From Puffinus mauretanicus (taxonomy: Eukaryota; Chordata; Aves; Procellariiformes; Procellariidae), in contig JAJKFH010000801.1 in the NCBI GenBank assembly GCA_023333565.1, positions 806,001 through 870,000 of the forward strand: a stretch of DNA of 64,000 nt. The letters are read 5' to 3'. This document shows positions 1 through 11,250 of the stretch, in pieces. How positions within the stretch are numbered: position 1 is the first letter of the stretch; every line of letters starts with the position of its first letter. A program made the position numbers and the translations under genes. The notes under the pieces are model-generated. The model made no database searches, was not told the origin of the DNA, and saw only the letters and a program-made list of their open reading frames with translations.

Positions 1-9
1 GGAGAGCCA

Positions 10-42
10 GTGTGTGTGTATATGTGTGGGGGGGGTGTGTGA
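10..42. repeat. GT-rich simple repeat with G run
   Basis: A TG dinucleotide stretch broken by TATATG and a run of nine G, then TGTGTG. This is a degenerate microsatellite. Confidence 0.8.
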
Positions 43-3000
43 GAAAGGGCTGGCAATAGAGCAGGATAGCAAAGCCCTCTGTTAGGGTAAGCTCTTTTGA
101 GGGGGAATGACCGAAACAACAGAGTGGTGGAGCTGGAATTTGAATTTTGGCAGTGTAGGAAATGGTCAGAAAGAAACATCAGTTTAATGCTGAACACTCC
201 ATAGACCAATGTTAGAGCAGGCTGGTCTTTCTGATTACACCTTCCCCTGAGCCACTACACCAGTGGTCGTCTTCTGACAGGATTTCTGGACCTGCAAAGT
301 TCGTGGCTAATGGTCCTTCGTATGAGCTCAGCAAAGCTGCTTTATCCTTTGTCTTGCCTTCCCAGGGGCAAAGTTAATTTGCATTCACTTTTGCTTTCCT
401 GTACTGCTGCCTTTCCTTATCATGGAGGAGCCCTGGTACTTTTCCAGTGTCTCTTACCTAGGTGTGTTGAGGAGACCTAACCAACACCTCTTCTTCCTAA
501 ATCTTCTGCTGTCACGGATAGTACTCCAGAGGTAGACATAAATCAGGCCTAATGACTTTTCTTTCTCTGTTGTAATACACCTGGCTCCATTAACTTCAGA
601 ACATGAGGCCCCATCTTTCAAAAAGCATCACTAGTTTGACGTGTTCAGGGCCTGATGTGAAGAGCCTGGTGGTGAGGGAGGAGGAGTGCCACATCCCACC
701 CAACCTTCACCCACTGTTTCTTCCCTGAAAATGCTTGTGTTTACTGATGTTGATCATAAGCACAGAGCAACTCCAAACAAGGAGCTCAGCATGAGCTGGA
801 AAACAGCAATTTTAAATGAGAGACAACTTCTAGCAATCAACAGCAGCTGTAACAGATAACTCAAGGAGACACCGCTCCCTTCCCAGCCATTAGCATCAAG
901 GGCAGCCACCTTGTGGAGAGAGCCACAATGCAAACAAACCAAAAGAGTCAAACTGTCTCTCCCATGGACTCTGCTCCTGCCTCCCTAGAGGTACAACTAA
1001 CCTCAAGCCCCTCTTGGCCTTCCATCTCCCAAGGTGGATAAAGGCTCTTTCCTGCTTCTCCCCATTTTATAGCCAGGACCAGTCCCAAAAATCTTGGGAG
1101 ATGAACATAGGCCTCCTGGTTCAAAAGTTGCTACTGATTTTGCTGGGCTGTTGTCCTTCGCTTGTCTTTCTCCAGGCATGGGTTTGATTTCTTTTTAGGA
1201 GATGCTGAGTAAGCTAGCATTAAAGAATGAAAAATGTATAAATAACTGTCCTGATTTGTAGTGATAGAAGAAATAATAACTTAGCACGGTACTTCTTTCC
1301 CCTGCTGTCCCACCTCTGTTATCTGAGGAGATCATTATAAGACAGCTCAGAGTCCGGCCCATGTTTTGCAAAACATAGATCGTCTTTCCCTGCAGTGGTG
1401 CTGTGAACTGAGTTTTTGAGAGGAAGGTCTTGGATTCCCCTAGGATCTCTCATTTTAATCTTCACACTCTTCAGCTCTTTTTAACATTATCTCTAAGCTT
1501 AGGGAAGGACTGAAAGGCCATAGAAGTCACCCTCTCACAGACTAAAGTCTTTAGACAGACCTCAGAAACCATATTCCTCCCTCTGAGATAAAAGCTTGTT
1601 TGTATTTCTGTGCTTTCTTTGACAACTTCTCTGGTATTCAGACACAAATAATTATTTTTATCTGTGTGAGGACTTTTAACTATCATTTACTGGTGAACAC
1701 ATCTATGAATAGCAGTAGGGCACTTGTCTCTGTGCCTCCTTCACCGTATTTCTGTTTGAGCTACAGCAGCTGAAACGAGCAGTGATACAGCATGGACGGA
1801 GCAGCGTGATGAGAGCGTACTGGAAACGCGGCCGTTCCCAGGGCAGCATGGAGCACTTGTGTGATGGGGTTGTGTGGTGTTGTGCAAGGACTAGAAAGTG
1901 TCTGATTATACCCTGACTGTCTCTTGTGAACTAAAATGCCTCCAGTTTGTCAGCCCTGGAAGCAGCATCTCCAAGTCTGTCGAAACTCACTGATGACAGA
2001 ATCATCTCATTATAGGAGACTACCAGAAGCACGTCTCCAGTAATACTCTCAGCACTTATGTCAGCAAAACGGTGGCAGTTTCACAACGTGAATTATCTCC
2101 TAACTCAAAAAATTTAATAATAAAATGAGCGGGTAAAAATGATAGCTTAAAAAAGCGAATCTCATAAAAGTAAATTGAGTTTCAGTAAAGTCAAATGAGA
2201 TACGATGGTCTTTTATTTTTTGGCTCCCCAAAATCCTGTTAATTTTAGGTCCTAGTCACTGAAGTGCTTTACATAATAAGATCACTAAAAATAATTAGGT
2301 ATGTGTTGCTGATGTAAAGGAAATTCCAGTGGCGATTGTATATAAACTGAAAGAGAATTGCTGCTGGTGGAGTTCTTGGAAATTGGAGTTGGAAAGAGGA
2401 TAATTATTGTAGAAATCTTGTTGACATTAGTCGGCGGTTACATAAAACTGTCCTGGTCTGTTAAAGGCAAACCCATTTCTTCAGAAATAAGGCAATATTT
2501 TCCTAACAAGGATGTTGCTTGGCATTGCTGATGGCATTCATCTAAGAAGAACCACATTCCCTTCATAGAAGGAGAAATATAACGGACCGTGTCTGTACGT
2601 ATGGAGCTGTAATTTGGATAGGACTCTGTTTCAGATGAGGAGACAAAAGACACCTAAATAATCAAAGCTGGGCTCATGGTTTTGGGTAAATTCTTATCTT
2701 TTCCTGCAATTATCAATTATTATGAAAGGTGCATCTCACTTCATGCCATTTCCATCTGCAAGATCACAAGGGGTTGGTAGCTTGCAACTACCACCGAGGA
2801 TTTGGGGAACTGGGGGCAGAGGAGGCTGGGGCTACAAGTGTCATTACAGAAGTCTGTAGGGCCACAACCTGCCTCTGGAACCAGCCATCACCTCCTGCAG
2901 GATTTGGAGGCTGAGCCAGAGCTATGAGGAGCCGTAGGGCATGGATCTGCACAGCTCAAGGGCCAGTTCTCCATGGTGCCCAGCCTGGGGACAGCCATGG

Positions 3001-6000
3001 GGGCAAGTCCAAAAAATCCCAAAAGAAGTCAGACTGAATTTTCCCTGCTAACCTTTTTCAAAACAGCTGTCCCAGAGTGTGATTTGCCAGTAGCCTGTTT
3101 TTTTTGGAGCCAAGGGCGACTCGGACTCCTGGGTCAGTGTTCCTTCTGTAGAGGCTGGTACCTGTCAGGTGAGCATCTCCATTTCCCCCCGTGCTGAGGT
3201 GCCAGGAAGGCTGCAGGCTTGAGGGTGTCTTGCCAAGATGCACAGAGAACTGAGCAGTTTTCCTTGGATTTTTGATGACATTTTCAAAGTAAGGCATAGC
3301 GGTTCTGCCTCTGTTGAGGAGTTGGGCAATAACAGCTCTGTGAAGGAGGTATTTTGATGCTTTACTGCCAGAGGGAAGGAAGGCTAGAGAACACTTGCAC
3401 AAACTCCTGCACACAAAGGCAAGGTTCATGATGAAAACATGGAGACTCAGTGGGAGCAGGAATATCCCCGTGGCAAACGCTGCCTGCTTGCAAGCGAATT
3501 CCTCCTCTTTGCATCTCTGCTCTGGGCCGCTACTAACCCCCGGTCTTGGTGTGACCCAGTTAGTTCTCAGCCCTCAGAGCTGGGCAAAGTGCTTTGAATC
3601 CTACTGTCTGTCTGCACAACAACTGTTTTCTTTTGATGTCGGCTTTCATACAGACTGATAACGTCTTGTTGTTTTGGAAGCGGGAGTGCTCTATACCTTG
3701 GGAAGCTTAGGTTCACCTCTTGGCAGATAATTGAGTCCGAGTTTCACTGAACTCAGCTTCTTGAAATGATTCAGTTTGATTCAGTGCTCTTCCATGAATT
3801 CAAATCTATTCTTTTGTTTGCTTCACCTTTCCCCCAAAAGCTTGCATGCCTTCAAAACAAACTCCACGGAAAAGGCTAGAGTGCCAAAACGTTGTGTTCA
3901 GTGTGGCTGTTAAAAAGATACTGCAAGCAATTACACTGGCGCTAATAAGGGTGATTGGAATTGTTTGGCTTAGAAGGAGCGTGATGGTTTTAAAAGCCTA
4001 AAAGGTACTGAGTTCTGTAAATAGAGAGATCATCCTCATCAGGGAATGTTTTCATTTATTATACAGATGAAAGCTCCTACCCCGGACAATGAGTACTGAG
4101 AACAACAGGGTTAGGAATGTTTTGGCTTTTAGGATAATTGGCCTAGTAATTTGAGTCATAGAAGAGATTTGACTTCTTAAATCCTGGTCTTCAGATAAGC
4201 TTTGCGTGAGTCCCACCATTTGAGAGTCATTGGAACAATTTCTATTAAGAGGCTGTTTACGCTGAACTCATGCTTATAAGGAAAAGAGAAGCATGAACTA
4301 AAATCCTGATTTCAGTAATAGTAAAACTGCTATTTGCTTAAATGGGAGAAATTGCTTCTGTGACTTGTGTTGGGAGAGGGTGATGTGGTTTACAGTTACT
4401 GTAAAAAGTGATTTCTTGTGTAAAATTAATCCAAACTGTCAAAAATGCTCTCCTAAAAACCAGGGAAAAGACTGTTGGAAACTGATCTAAACTGAAGTTC
4501 ATAACCGAAGCATAAAATGTTACTCTGTGTATCTGAAAAGAAAAGAACAGAACAGTAGAAATAACTGTGTTGGGAGCACTCTAAGTCCTGGTAAATGTGA
4601 GATAATGAGGCTTAAGCTTCTTCCACTGAAATGAAAATAACTTGTATTACACTGTACTTGCTGTTGGCAGTGGCTGTGCATGGTTATCAAGGCTCAGCTA
4701 GCCCAGGTTACTTTATTCAGTAACCTGACTGTACATCTGAACCTAAAGAAAAAAAAGAAAAATAAAGAAAAGGCTCTGAACACTTCATAAAGTACCAGGG
4801 CTAGTGGGACTGGGATTTTATTTTATCATTATCTGGAAGATCAAAGCTGCTGGCCTTCTAGTTTGTCTTTCTCTCTCATACCATGGCATGCAGCTCATTT
4901 ACCCCATAGGTATGTAACAGATGATCAAAAGCTTTTATGCTTTTTCTGACTATATCAGCTAGTCTAATAAAAGTAAAGTCATCTTGCCCTATGCACATTG
5001 CTTCCCTTGTATCCTTAAAAGCCCTCAGCATTATCACCACCATATCCTTAACATATAAAAAAATGTGAAAGGAAAGAGGTGAGAAATGGAGAATTAACCC
5101 CATATCATTCCTTCCTGACTGAGGATAACCCCGTATCATTCCTGCCCACCCAGTTAGGGCAGTCATCTGATGACACGCTATCTATTTTAGTGTTAAGAGT
5201 ATTCAGGTTTAATTGGATAAAATATTGCCTTTTTGATATCTCTTCCTTGGCCCTGATCTGATCCACTGAAGTCTTGAAGCTTCTCTCTTGACTTTATCAA
5301 GCTCCAGGTGAAAACCATTCAGCGTGTGGTAGAACTTGCTCAGAACTGTCTGCGGTTAGGTAGGAGGCACTCATGTCTGTAAATATTGACTTTCTCCGTT
5401 GTACCCTGCTGTGACTGGCATTTGTTGCTCTCTGTTCTCTCTTTAAAGCCCAGTTACCAATACCAGGGGAGCTCAACGTAATCCTGACTCCTTTTGTATT
5501 ACTGAGCCAGTGATTCCTTTTGTAATATCGAGTCAGTTAACCTCTGATCTATTAATATTAAACTATAAAATTCAATAAGTAAGGGCGAGGCTTTAAATAA
5601 TTGAGCACAGGCTAGCAGGGTAATTAGATATTATGAACTGGGGGTGAAGAAGATCTAATAATCTGGGGAGAGACGCAAATCCATAGAGAAAACATCTCTG
5701 TGGAGCTACTCTGCTTTCATTCAGGGGCTGCTAGGCAGACAACGTGTAATACGTATGCCTGCAAACGAGTCTGTCAATACTGTATAGGTTCAGGGGGAAA
5801 ATGTTTATAATGCTGACATGACCAATATGGAATATGTGCCAGAGTCCAAATCATTCAGATGAATATTTCTTAATTAGCTTAGGAAACATATTGTAATTCA
5901 AATATATGAACACTCCCAAGTATCTTAATGATTTATTCATGGCTATTCCTAGCTGCTATGGAAGCAAACCATGCCATACTACAAACCTCTTAGCTTCCTG

Positions 6001-6249
6001 TTGATAACAAAACCAAATCCAGTGGTAATTAACTCCTTATCAAGTTGTGAGTCCTGGTGCCCCAAAAGATTTTTCTCAGGCAGCGCTGCAGGAAAAAGGT
6101 CCAGACCCCAAATGTTCCCTTATTTCTGATGGGGTTAAAATACTTACCCAGGTCTTATAGGATCACTGCAGCTGGACACCTCAAAATTTAGGGCAGGGAC
6201 ATAAGGTCCTTTGGTATCACCAAAGAGCGCCTGTTGACACCACTGCGTT

Positions 6250-6271
6250 TGAAATCAAGCTTTTGATTTCA
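6250..6271. repeat. short perfect hairpin
   Basis: GAAATCAA and TTGATTTC face each other across a GCTT loop, with one further T-A pair, giving a 9-bp stem. It is AT-rich and may be chance. No function is inferred. Confidence 0.5.
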
Positions 6272-8172
6272 TGAAAGCTGGTGGTGTTTGGATCTGAAGA
6301 TTTTCAAGGGAATCTTGAGAAGTTTGGTAAGTAAATATTTCTTGCTATTCCTTCCTGATGTTTGCTTCCAAGAGTTGAGTCAGTTTACATGTACTGTTGA
6401 AATTGCCTGCACTCATCCACCAGTTCACAGCAATTGCTCAAACTGTGATATCTGAACAATATTTCAGTGTGGTTAAGTCCAGACAGAGTCTTACTGGGCT
6501 AATGCATTTTGAACTCAACGGGACTGCTCATGTGGTTAGAATTAAGTGCCCATACCAGCTCCAAAATTAGTAGACAATGTCTAGATTTCACTATCAGTTT
6601 ATTCACCCCCTTTTTAAGGGCATATAACCAGATATGCAAATTGTACATCTCAAAAAAGGTGGTTATGAAGGGCACCCTCAAGTAGCTTTGAATCTCTGTC
6701 AGCACTTTATTTTAAAAAACTGGATTGGAAAAAGGGGTATTTACTGCTCCTGAAAAGAGCAATTCATCTTCCTGAGCACCCACTGTTCCTAAAGAGGAGA
6801 GAAAATCCTCCAGACAGTTGAATTATTGACATCTATAGCTGGACCAGTCATTCCATGCTCCTACCTTACTGTCTGAACTGAGATGCACTGAATCTCTCAG
6901 TGATTCAGCCTACTTTGTGTGTTTGAGTTGCTACGTGAACTCATTCCCATAGCCAGCTGTATCCAGGGAAGATACGCTTGAACTGTTTTCAATGAGAAGC
7001 AAAAGAGAATTCAGGCTTATACCCTTTTCTGCCCTCCTCCAAACCTCTTTCTATCTAGGGTCCCACATAAAAAATGGGGAACTCTTCATCTTCAGCAGGG
7101 AAAAGACAGATGGAAGTGCCAATATAGAAGCTATTCTTGTCCACATAGACCGTTTGGACAACTGTTCATATTCAATGCCTGTTTATAGTGACCTCAATAA
7201 AAATCCTGAGGCCCCTGGGAAGCGCACAAGGCAGAATCTCTTTTCTTAAATTAATTCTATTCAGGGCTTCCTCTGGAGTCCCAAGTAAAATCAGAATGGT
7301 GTTAATGTCCCTGGAAAGCATGAAGAGACAGCTTTGAGTAAACTCAGCATCTCAGCTCAGCTTTGGCATTTATTCATTATGTGGTAGTTCCCATTGAGGC
7401 TCTTAAAATGTTCTGCCTGAAATATAGACAAATGGAAATTCTCCAAAAGAGGGAACATAGATGCTGTTTATAGATGAAAAGTAGGTTATCAGGATATTAA
7501 ATGATTTTAGTAAAATTTTGGCTGAAAAACTTCAAGGTCTCTTGGGCTGAGATTAAAAAAAAATTGCAATGAATTATTTCTATCAGTAATTGATGGCTGT
7601 CTGTAGAATTATGCCCTCTGTGTCAACAACATCATTGTTATACACATCCAAATGAAATCATATTCCTCACCTTGAAGAGCAGACATAAATGCTATAAAAA
7701 GAGAAACAGCACAAAGTGTAAAAGAGATTTCCCTCTTTAATCCACTTTTATGTCTATGCTACAATCTTTGCTGCAAGACCCTTCATACTGATCTGTCTAC
7801 CCTACTTTCACAGCTTAAACAGAAAAATGAATAAGTGATTCAGCTTTTATATCCTCTCCAAATACAAAGCTCCTCTGCTTGTTTGTGAATCCTTTCTTTG
7901 CTCTCTCTTAATTGCATCCATGTATATTAGCAACCACTAATGTCTCTAATAATGTGGCAAAACTTGCAAAGGAGGAATGCCAAGAGTGGAAACAGTGAAG
8001 TGTGAGTCTAACTGTGCTAACTAACACTGTGTTCTTTTTTGTTATGTGGGGGTGGGATTTTGTTTTTGCAATGTGCTGCAGAAGTGGCATCCCTCAGGGA
8101 TGAAGAGATTGCTTCTTGTAACCCTAGCCAAAAGAAGAATTAGGAGTATACAAGAGAGTTTTTCCTTTTTCC

Positions 8173-8190
8173 TTTTTTTTTTTTTTTTTT
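8173..8190. repeat. poly-T run (18 T)
   Basis: Uninterrupted T homopolymer following a CT-rich lead-in. No element body was recognised on either side that would make this a retroposon tail. Confidence 0.8.
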
Positions 8191-10692
8191 AATTCTTTCT
8201 AAGGTTGATTTTGTGTGAAATAAGAAAACTTGCACTTGTAGTAAGTGCTTAATGTTATATTTAAGCTGTAAGACATGCCAGGCATCTCAGTTTGGGGTGA
8301 TAATAGTGCACCTCAGGTGGCAATTTATTTATTCATTCCCAACTTCTACATGCACATTAACAGAGCACCTTTTCCTGCATCTAGACACCCTGCCAGATAC
8401 TTAAAAATTCAATCAAATTAAGACAAGAAAGAGCATTAACAAACTAGGAGAAGCTTTTTGGACACTAAAATAGCCATCTGCAAAATACAGATTTCTCCTT
8501 CCCACATTTCCTTCAGATCATCTCAACCCTTATGTGCATACATACACCCTTGATCTCTGAAGCCCTGTAAAGGCCATTCCGAAGGGGATTTTCATGTGCC
8601 GTCAAGAGCAACAGTCCTGGGGTCCTTTGGAAGCAAAGAAAATGAGGATTACAAGCTGCAACATTCTCAGAGAGCATATTCCAGCAGTAGCTTCCTTTCT
8701 TATGTTCAAAGCAGGGTTCAGCACTTCTGTTGGTCTTATCTGTGGGAACATTAAGAAGAGAGAGTGCCTTGGCTTAGAAAGAAGCTGTGAAGAGAAAATA
8801 CACTGCTCCAGAGATGTAGAAGTGTTGCCAAATGCTGAAACAAAGTGCTTCAAACTACATAGAATTATAAAACTTGTACCCAGGCATTTTAAAAGACTTG
8901 GCCAAAAAGTCCCACTCTGATCTTTCACAGATCTTGGAAAACTAGGAAAAGTCCCGGCTTCCTGAGCAAGTGTAAAATGTTTGGGATTTATTAGTAGTTT
9001 TAGTTTTTCAGAGGAGCTCTTTCAAATCAGCGCGTAAGGAAAAGGAGAAATAAACTGATAACATAAGTTTTTTCAGAAAAATGTTATTTGCCATCTGCCT
9101 TTAAAACACTAACATGAAAACCCTCCTCCCTATTTCATCACTCATTCTTCCTAGGCTGACCAAATTCTCTTGATCTTCCTAAAATCCAGATGTATATGTA
9201 GGTTTCTACTTTGCTTTCATTCATGTTAGTTTCTAGTGGGAGACTTCATAATCTTCTGCTAAAGAAAAATCTGACAGGCTTTTAGATGATCAGGAGTGGA
9301 ATTTGCCAGCTTCACTGTATATCTCACAGCTTTCTTCAGAAACGTTTAAATGCAGTTCACTTTTTTTTGTTCTTTTTTTTTTCAGACAAAATCAAGTACC
9401 CATATGTAGGATTCACTATCCTTTCCCAAATGTATTTTGCAAAGCTATTAAATATCATGGTTTTTGACAGTGCTTTTGTGTCACCTGTCAGTTAATTCCA
9501 TTAAACTTCATGCTTATTTTTTGTCTCATTGTAAACTTTGTAAACATTCATAAAATATTAAAGTAACCCAAATACAGTACTGTGATAGGAAAATTAGAGA
9601 CAAACACTGAAGCTGCCATTTTTTGCAACTACCAAGACAGCTTTTATACTTGGAAGAAATTATGTATTCCATAATGATCTTTGTATAGGCTGAAAACTGC
9701 CCTCATTTGTCACATCAGGGTCGACGAAGATGAATAGTCTCTGGGTCCCAGGATGCCAAAGCCATTTAAAAAATGGCTCTTACTTGTGCTACAGTGTCTT
9801 AATCTTGTCTTTTTGTCAGTGGGTGTAAATGGGTAAATATAAGCAACTTTCTGAAATAAACTCTGCGCTCATGTCTTGATCATATTCTCTCTGTAGTTGG
9901 TCAGGTCAGGACAGGTTAGGTGGGTCTCTGGACAAGGAGGCAGGATTGTGTTCCCTGGCATGATGCTGGGATGAACGGTGTCCCCTTTTCTTGGAAGTGG
10001 ATGGTTGTTTTCTCTGACTGGTGTTGAAAACAAATAATCCTCCTTGAGCAAGGCTGACCTGCAACGTGGCACTTGGGAATAGCAGAGGGACTCCTGCTTC
10101 GGCATGTTCATTCCTTCTCATAGGGCAGAGAGGACCGAAGGGTTTTGCTTCTGCTGCTGCATGCAGCTGCCTCTGGTGTGAACTAGATTTGCTGTAAACT
10201 GACTCTGGAGATGTGCATTTTGGGGAGCGGAGGAGTTCTTAAGGATCAGTCCTTTCACTAGGTGCCCCTTGGGACACTGCGGCTCGTAGCGCTGAATGGC
10301 GCAAGTGGTGCCAAGGGAGCTGTAAAACAGAGAAAGAAGAACCAAACTCCTCTGTTTCAATTAAGATAATGGTTAGTAGAAAAGGGGCTGTAACTGCTAA
10401 GTATTGTTATTGCCCTAAATGATCTGCAGAGACTTTGGAGACTCATTTTCCCTTATTACAGAAGACACAGCTATGAAACTCTCCAAAATAGATGCATGTC
10501 TTGGGCCATAGCAATGCTACTCACCATTCCAGTTCCATGCTGTGGAACATCCAACTAATTGATTCAGTAGTGCAAAGAGAAAAGGGAATAAGACAGTGAG
10601 AAGTAATGTATAGAATTAGTACAGAGTTGGGTTTATAAGGTTTCTTTCATAGCCGCAGTAACCACATGTCCCATCTGTAGAGAACTAAGTAC

Positions 10693-10713
10693 AAGGTGAT
10701 AATGAGATTCTTC
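10693..10713. repeat. left copy of 21-bp flanking duplication
   Basis: These 21 bases directly precede the TG end of the LTR at 10714. They recur at 11230-11250, directly after its CA end, with one T/C difference. The exact abutment on both sides is what a target-site duplication would give. However, 21 bp is far longer than the 4-6 bp normally made by retroviral integrases. Confidence 0.8.
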
Positions 10714-11229
10714 TGTCGTGGTTTAAGCTGGCAGGCAGCCAAACACCACGCAGCCGCTCACTCACTCCCTCCACCCCCAGCGGGATGGGGAGAGAATTGG
10801 AAGGGTAAGAGTGACAAAAACTCATGGGTTGAGATAAAGACAGTTTAATAGAACAGAAAAAGGGAAAATAATAATGATAATGATAGAATATACAAAATGA
10901 GTGATGCACAATGCAATCGCTCACCACCCGCGCTGACCGATAACCAAGTAGCGATCGGTACTTCCTGGATCACGCCTACCATTCATATACTGAGCATGAC
11001 GTCACATGGTATGGAATACCCCATTAGCCAGCTGGGCTGGCTGTCCTGATTATGTTCCCTCCCATCTTGTGTACCTAGCTCAGTCAGTAGGCACGGGAGC
11101 TGTCCTTGGACTAGGAGGGCACTTAGCAACAACTGAAAACATCAGTGTGTTATCAACATTCTCCTCATACTAAATCCCAAACACAGCACTAGGAAGAAAT
11201 TTAACCCTAACCCAGCTGAAACCAGGACA
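10714..11229 (-). mobile_element. solo LTR of an avian endogenous retrovirus (LTR-D)
   Basis: Read on the minus strand it starts TGTCCTGGTTTCAGCTGG and ends ...TTAAACCACGACA, the ends I associate with a common avian ERVL-like LTR family (recalled, not searched). It is 516 bp, slightly shorter than the full-length copies I recall. Promoter elements sit in the expected order on the minus strand: a perfect TGACGTCA cAMP-response palindrome (10997-11004), a TATA-like GTATATGAAT (10981-10990), and an ATTAAA polyadenylation signal (complement of 10844-10849) followed by the typical CTGTCTTTATCTC segment. No internal retroviral sequence lies next to it, so it is a solo LTR. The flanks carry a 21-bp duplication instead of the usual short one. 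Confidence 0.85.
10981..11004 (-). promoter_or_regulatory. LTR promoter: CRE palindrome and TATA-like box
   Basis: Within the reverse-oriented LTR, the perfect CREB/ATF palindrome TGACGTCA (10997-11004) lies a few bases upstream of a TATA-like GTATATGAAT (10981-10990). This spacing is compatible with a functional Pol II promoter reading leftward. Activity is inference. Confidence 0.5.
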
Positions 11230-11250
11230 AAGGTGATAACGAGATTCTTC
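11230..11250. repeat. right copy of 21-bp flanking duplication
   Basis: It begins at the base after the LTR CA terminus and matches 10693-10713 at 20 of 21 positions. Confidence 0.8.

Larger units (their letters stand above)
1..10692. other. unique AT-rich sequence, no gene seen
   Basis: No coding exon, RNA gene or recognised transposon was found. Open frames here are at most 123 codons, carry no motif I recognise, and several overlap on both strands (for example 3058-3429 against 2973-3197, and 8594-8920 against 8602-8928). The stretch begins with a GT/G-rich simple repeat, holds an 18-T run at 8173-8190, and has a short perfect hairpin at 6250-6271. A small CpG cluster lies near 1790-1850 but is too short to call a CpG island. 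Confidence 0.6.

Noticed and set aside
8594..8928. Two 108-codon open frames on opposite strands over the same DNA
   Set aside because: Neither shows a known motif and the overlap on both strands points to a chance stop-free stretch.
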